From Treponema sp. (GTDB lineage: Bacteria > Spirochaetota > Spirochaetia > Treponematales > Treponemataceae): a stretch of 15,634 nucleotides of DNA. Made by a program: the position numbers and the translations under genes. Below the pieces are notes generated by a model that searched no databases, had not been told where the DNA came from, and saw only the letters and a list, made by a program, of their open reading frames with translations. The stretch lies in NCBI GenBank assembly GCA_012513125.1, contig JAAZCS010000107.1, forward strand, positions 1 through 15,634. The letters run 5' to 3'. Of the stretch, positions 15,566-15,634 are shown piece by piece. Each line of letters starts with the position of its first letter. Within the stretch, counting starts at the first letter, position 1.

Positions 15566-15634
15566 AAAAAAAAATCTATGTCAACGCGGATACGTTACTT
15601 CCGCCAACGTTTTTCCTCCGAAGAGAAGCATGAC
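15566..15634. other. GC-richer structured tail at the right edge, unassigned
   Basis: Positions 15576-15634 are about 49% GC, far above the surroundings. The minus strand shows a C(UUCG)G tetraloop hairpin (about 15627-15613) and a second imperfect hairpin (AACG/CGTT and CGGA/TCCG, 15611-15583) before nine T (15574-15566). All three minus frames stop within 15576-15598. A plus-strand frame from ATG 15578 runs off the edge. It may be the 3' end of an RNA, of a small gene, or a repeat; the window is too short to tell. Confidence 0.35.

Noticed and set aside
15578..15634. Plus-strand frame from ATG 15578 running off the window
   Set aside because: There is no Shine-Dalgarno sequence and only 19 codons are visible; it cannot be supported as a gene.

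Overview
The window reads as a chromosomal housekeeping region of a low-GC bacterium (about one third GC by eye). It is most likely a spirochaete of the Treponema group, probably host-associated. This rests on a spirochaete-style relaxed lipobox on an HtrA-type protease, the neighbourhood ispE / spoVG / tRNA-Gln / rplY / tilS, and a GH95 fucosidase remnant. The taxonomic call is inference from gene content, not from a marker-gene comparison. Nearly everything is on the minus strand; one small acidic protein gene is on the plus strand.

Read in the direction of minus-strand transcription (right to left), the window starts with a 5'-truncated GH95 alpha-L-fucosidase remnant (13643-15496). Terminator-like hairpins lie at and beyond its broken 5' end. 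A sigma70-type promoter (13605-13633) then drives rplU-rpmA, which ends in a strong terminator (12795-12827). The next run is obgE-nadD-yqeK-LytR_C/LCP-like protein-rsfS (12720 to 8822). Its genes overlap or nearly touch, and it combines ribosome assembly and silencing (Obg, RsfS), NAD synthesis (NadD), Ap4A hydrolysis (YqeK) and an envelope protein. A bidirectional terminator (8781-8810) closes this run and also the convergent plus-strand gene.

The 8332-8507 gap is a divergent control region. One promoter faces left with near-consensus boxes and places the ispE ATG at or next to +1, so the mRNA may be leaderless. The other faces right and drives an 88-residue protein that is 48% Asp+Glu; a perfect 8-bp inverted repeat abuts its -35 box. 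The leftward unit is ispE-spoVG-tRNA-Gln(UUG)-rplY. The rplY frame (ribosomal protein L25) is interrupted by an in-frame TAA at codon 48, while the rest of the frame is intact. A terminator follows rplY, and the tilS ribosome binding site sits directly after its U-tract.

The left part (6377 to 1) is a compact unit: tilS, a 700-residue exported protein with TPR-like N-terminal repeats and Asp-rich calcium-loop-like repeats, a lipoprotein HtrA protease with an intact catalytic triad, and lepA (3' end outside the window). The exported protein and the protease overlap by 8 bp, which suggests a shared role in the envelope.

The points most worth a second look are the stop codon inside rplY, the highly acidic plus-strand protein with its own control region, the uncharacterised 700-residue partner of the HtrA lipoprotein, and the fucosidase cut off exactly at a terminator hairpin. 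I see no CRISPR array, transposase, phage gene or rRNA.
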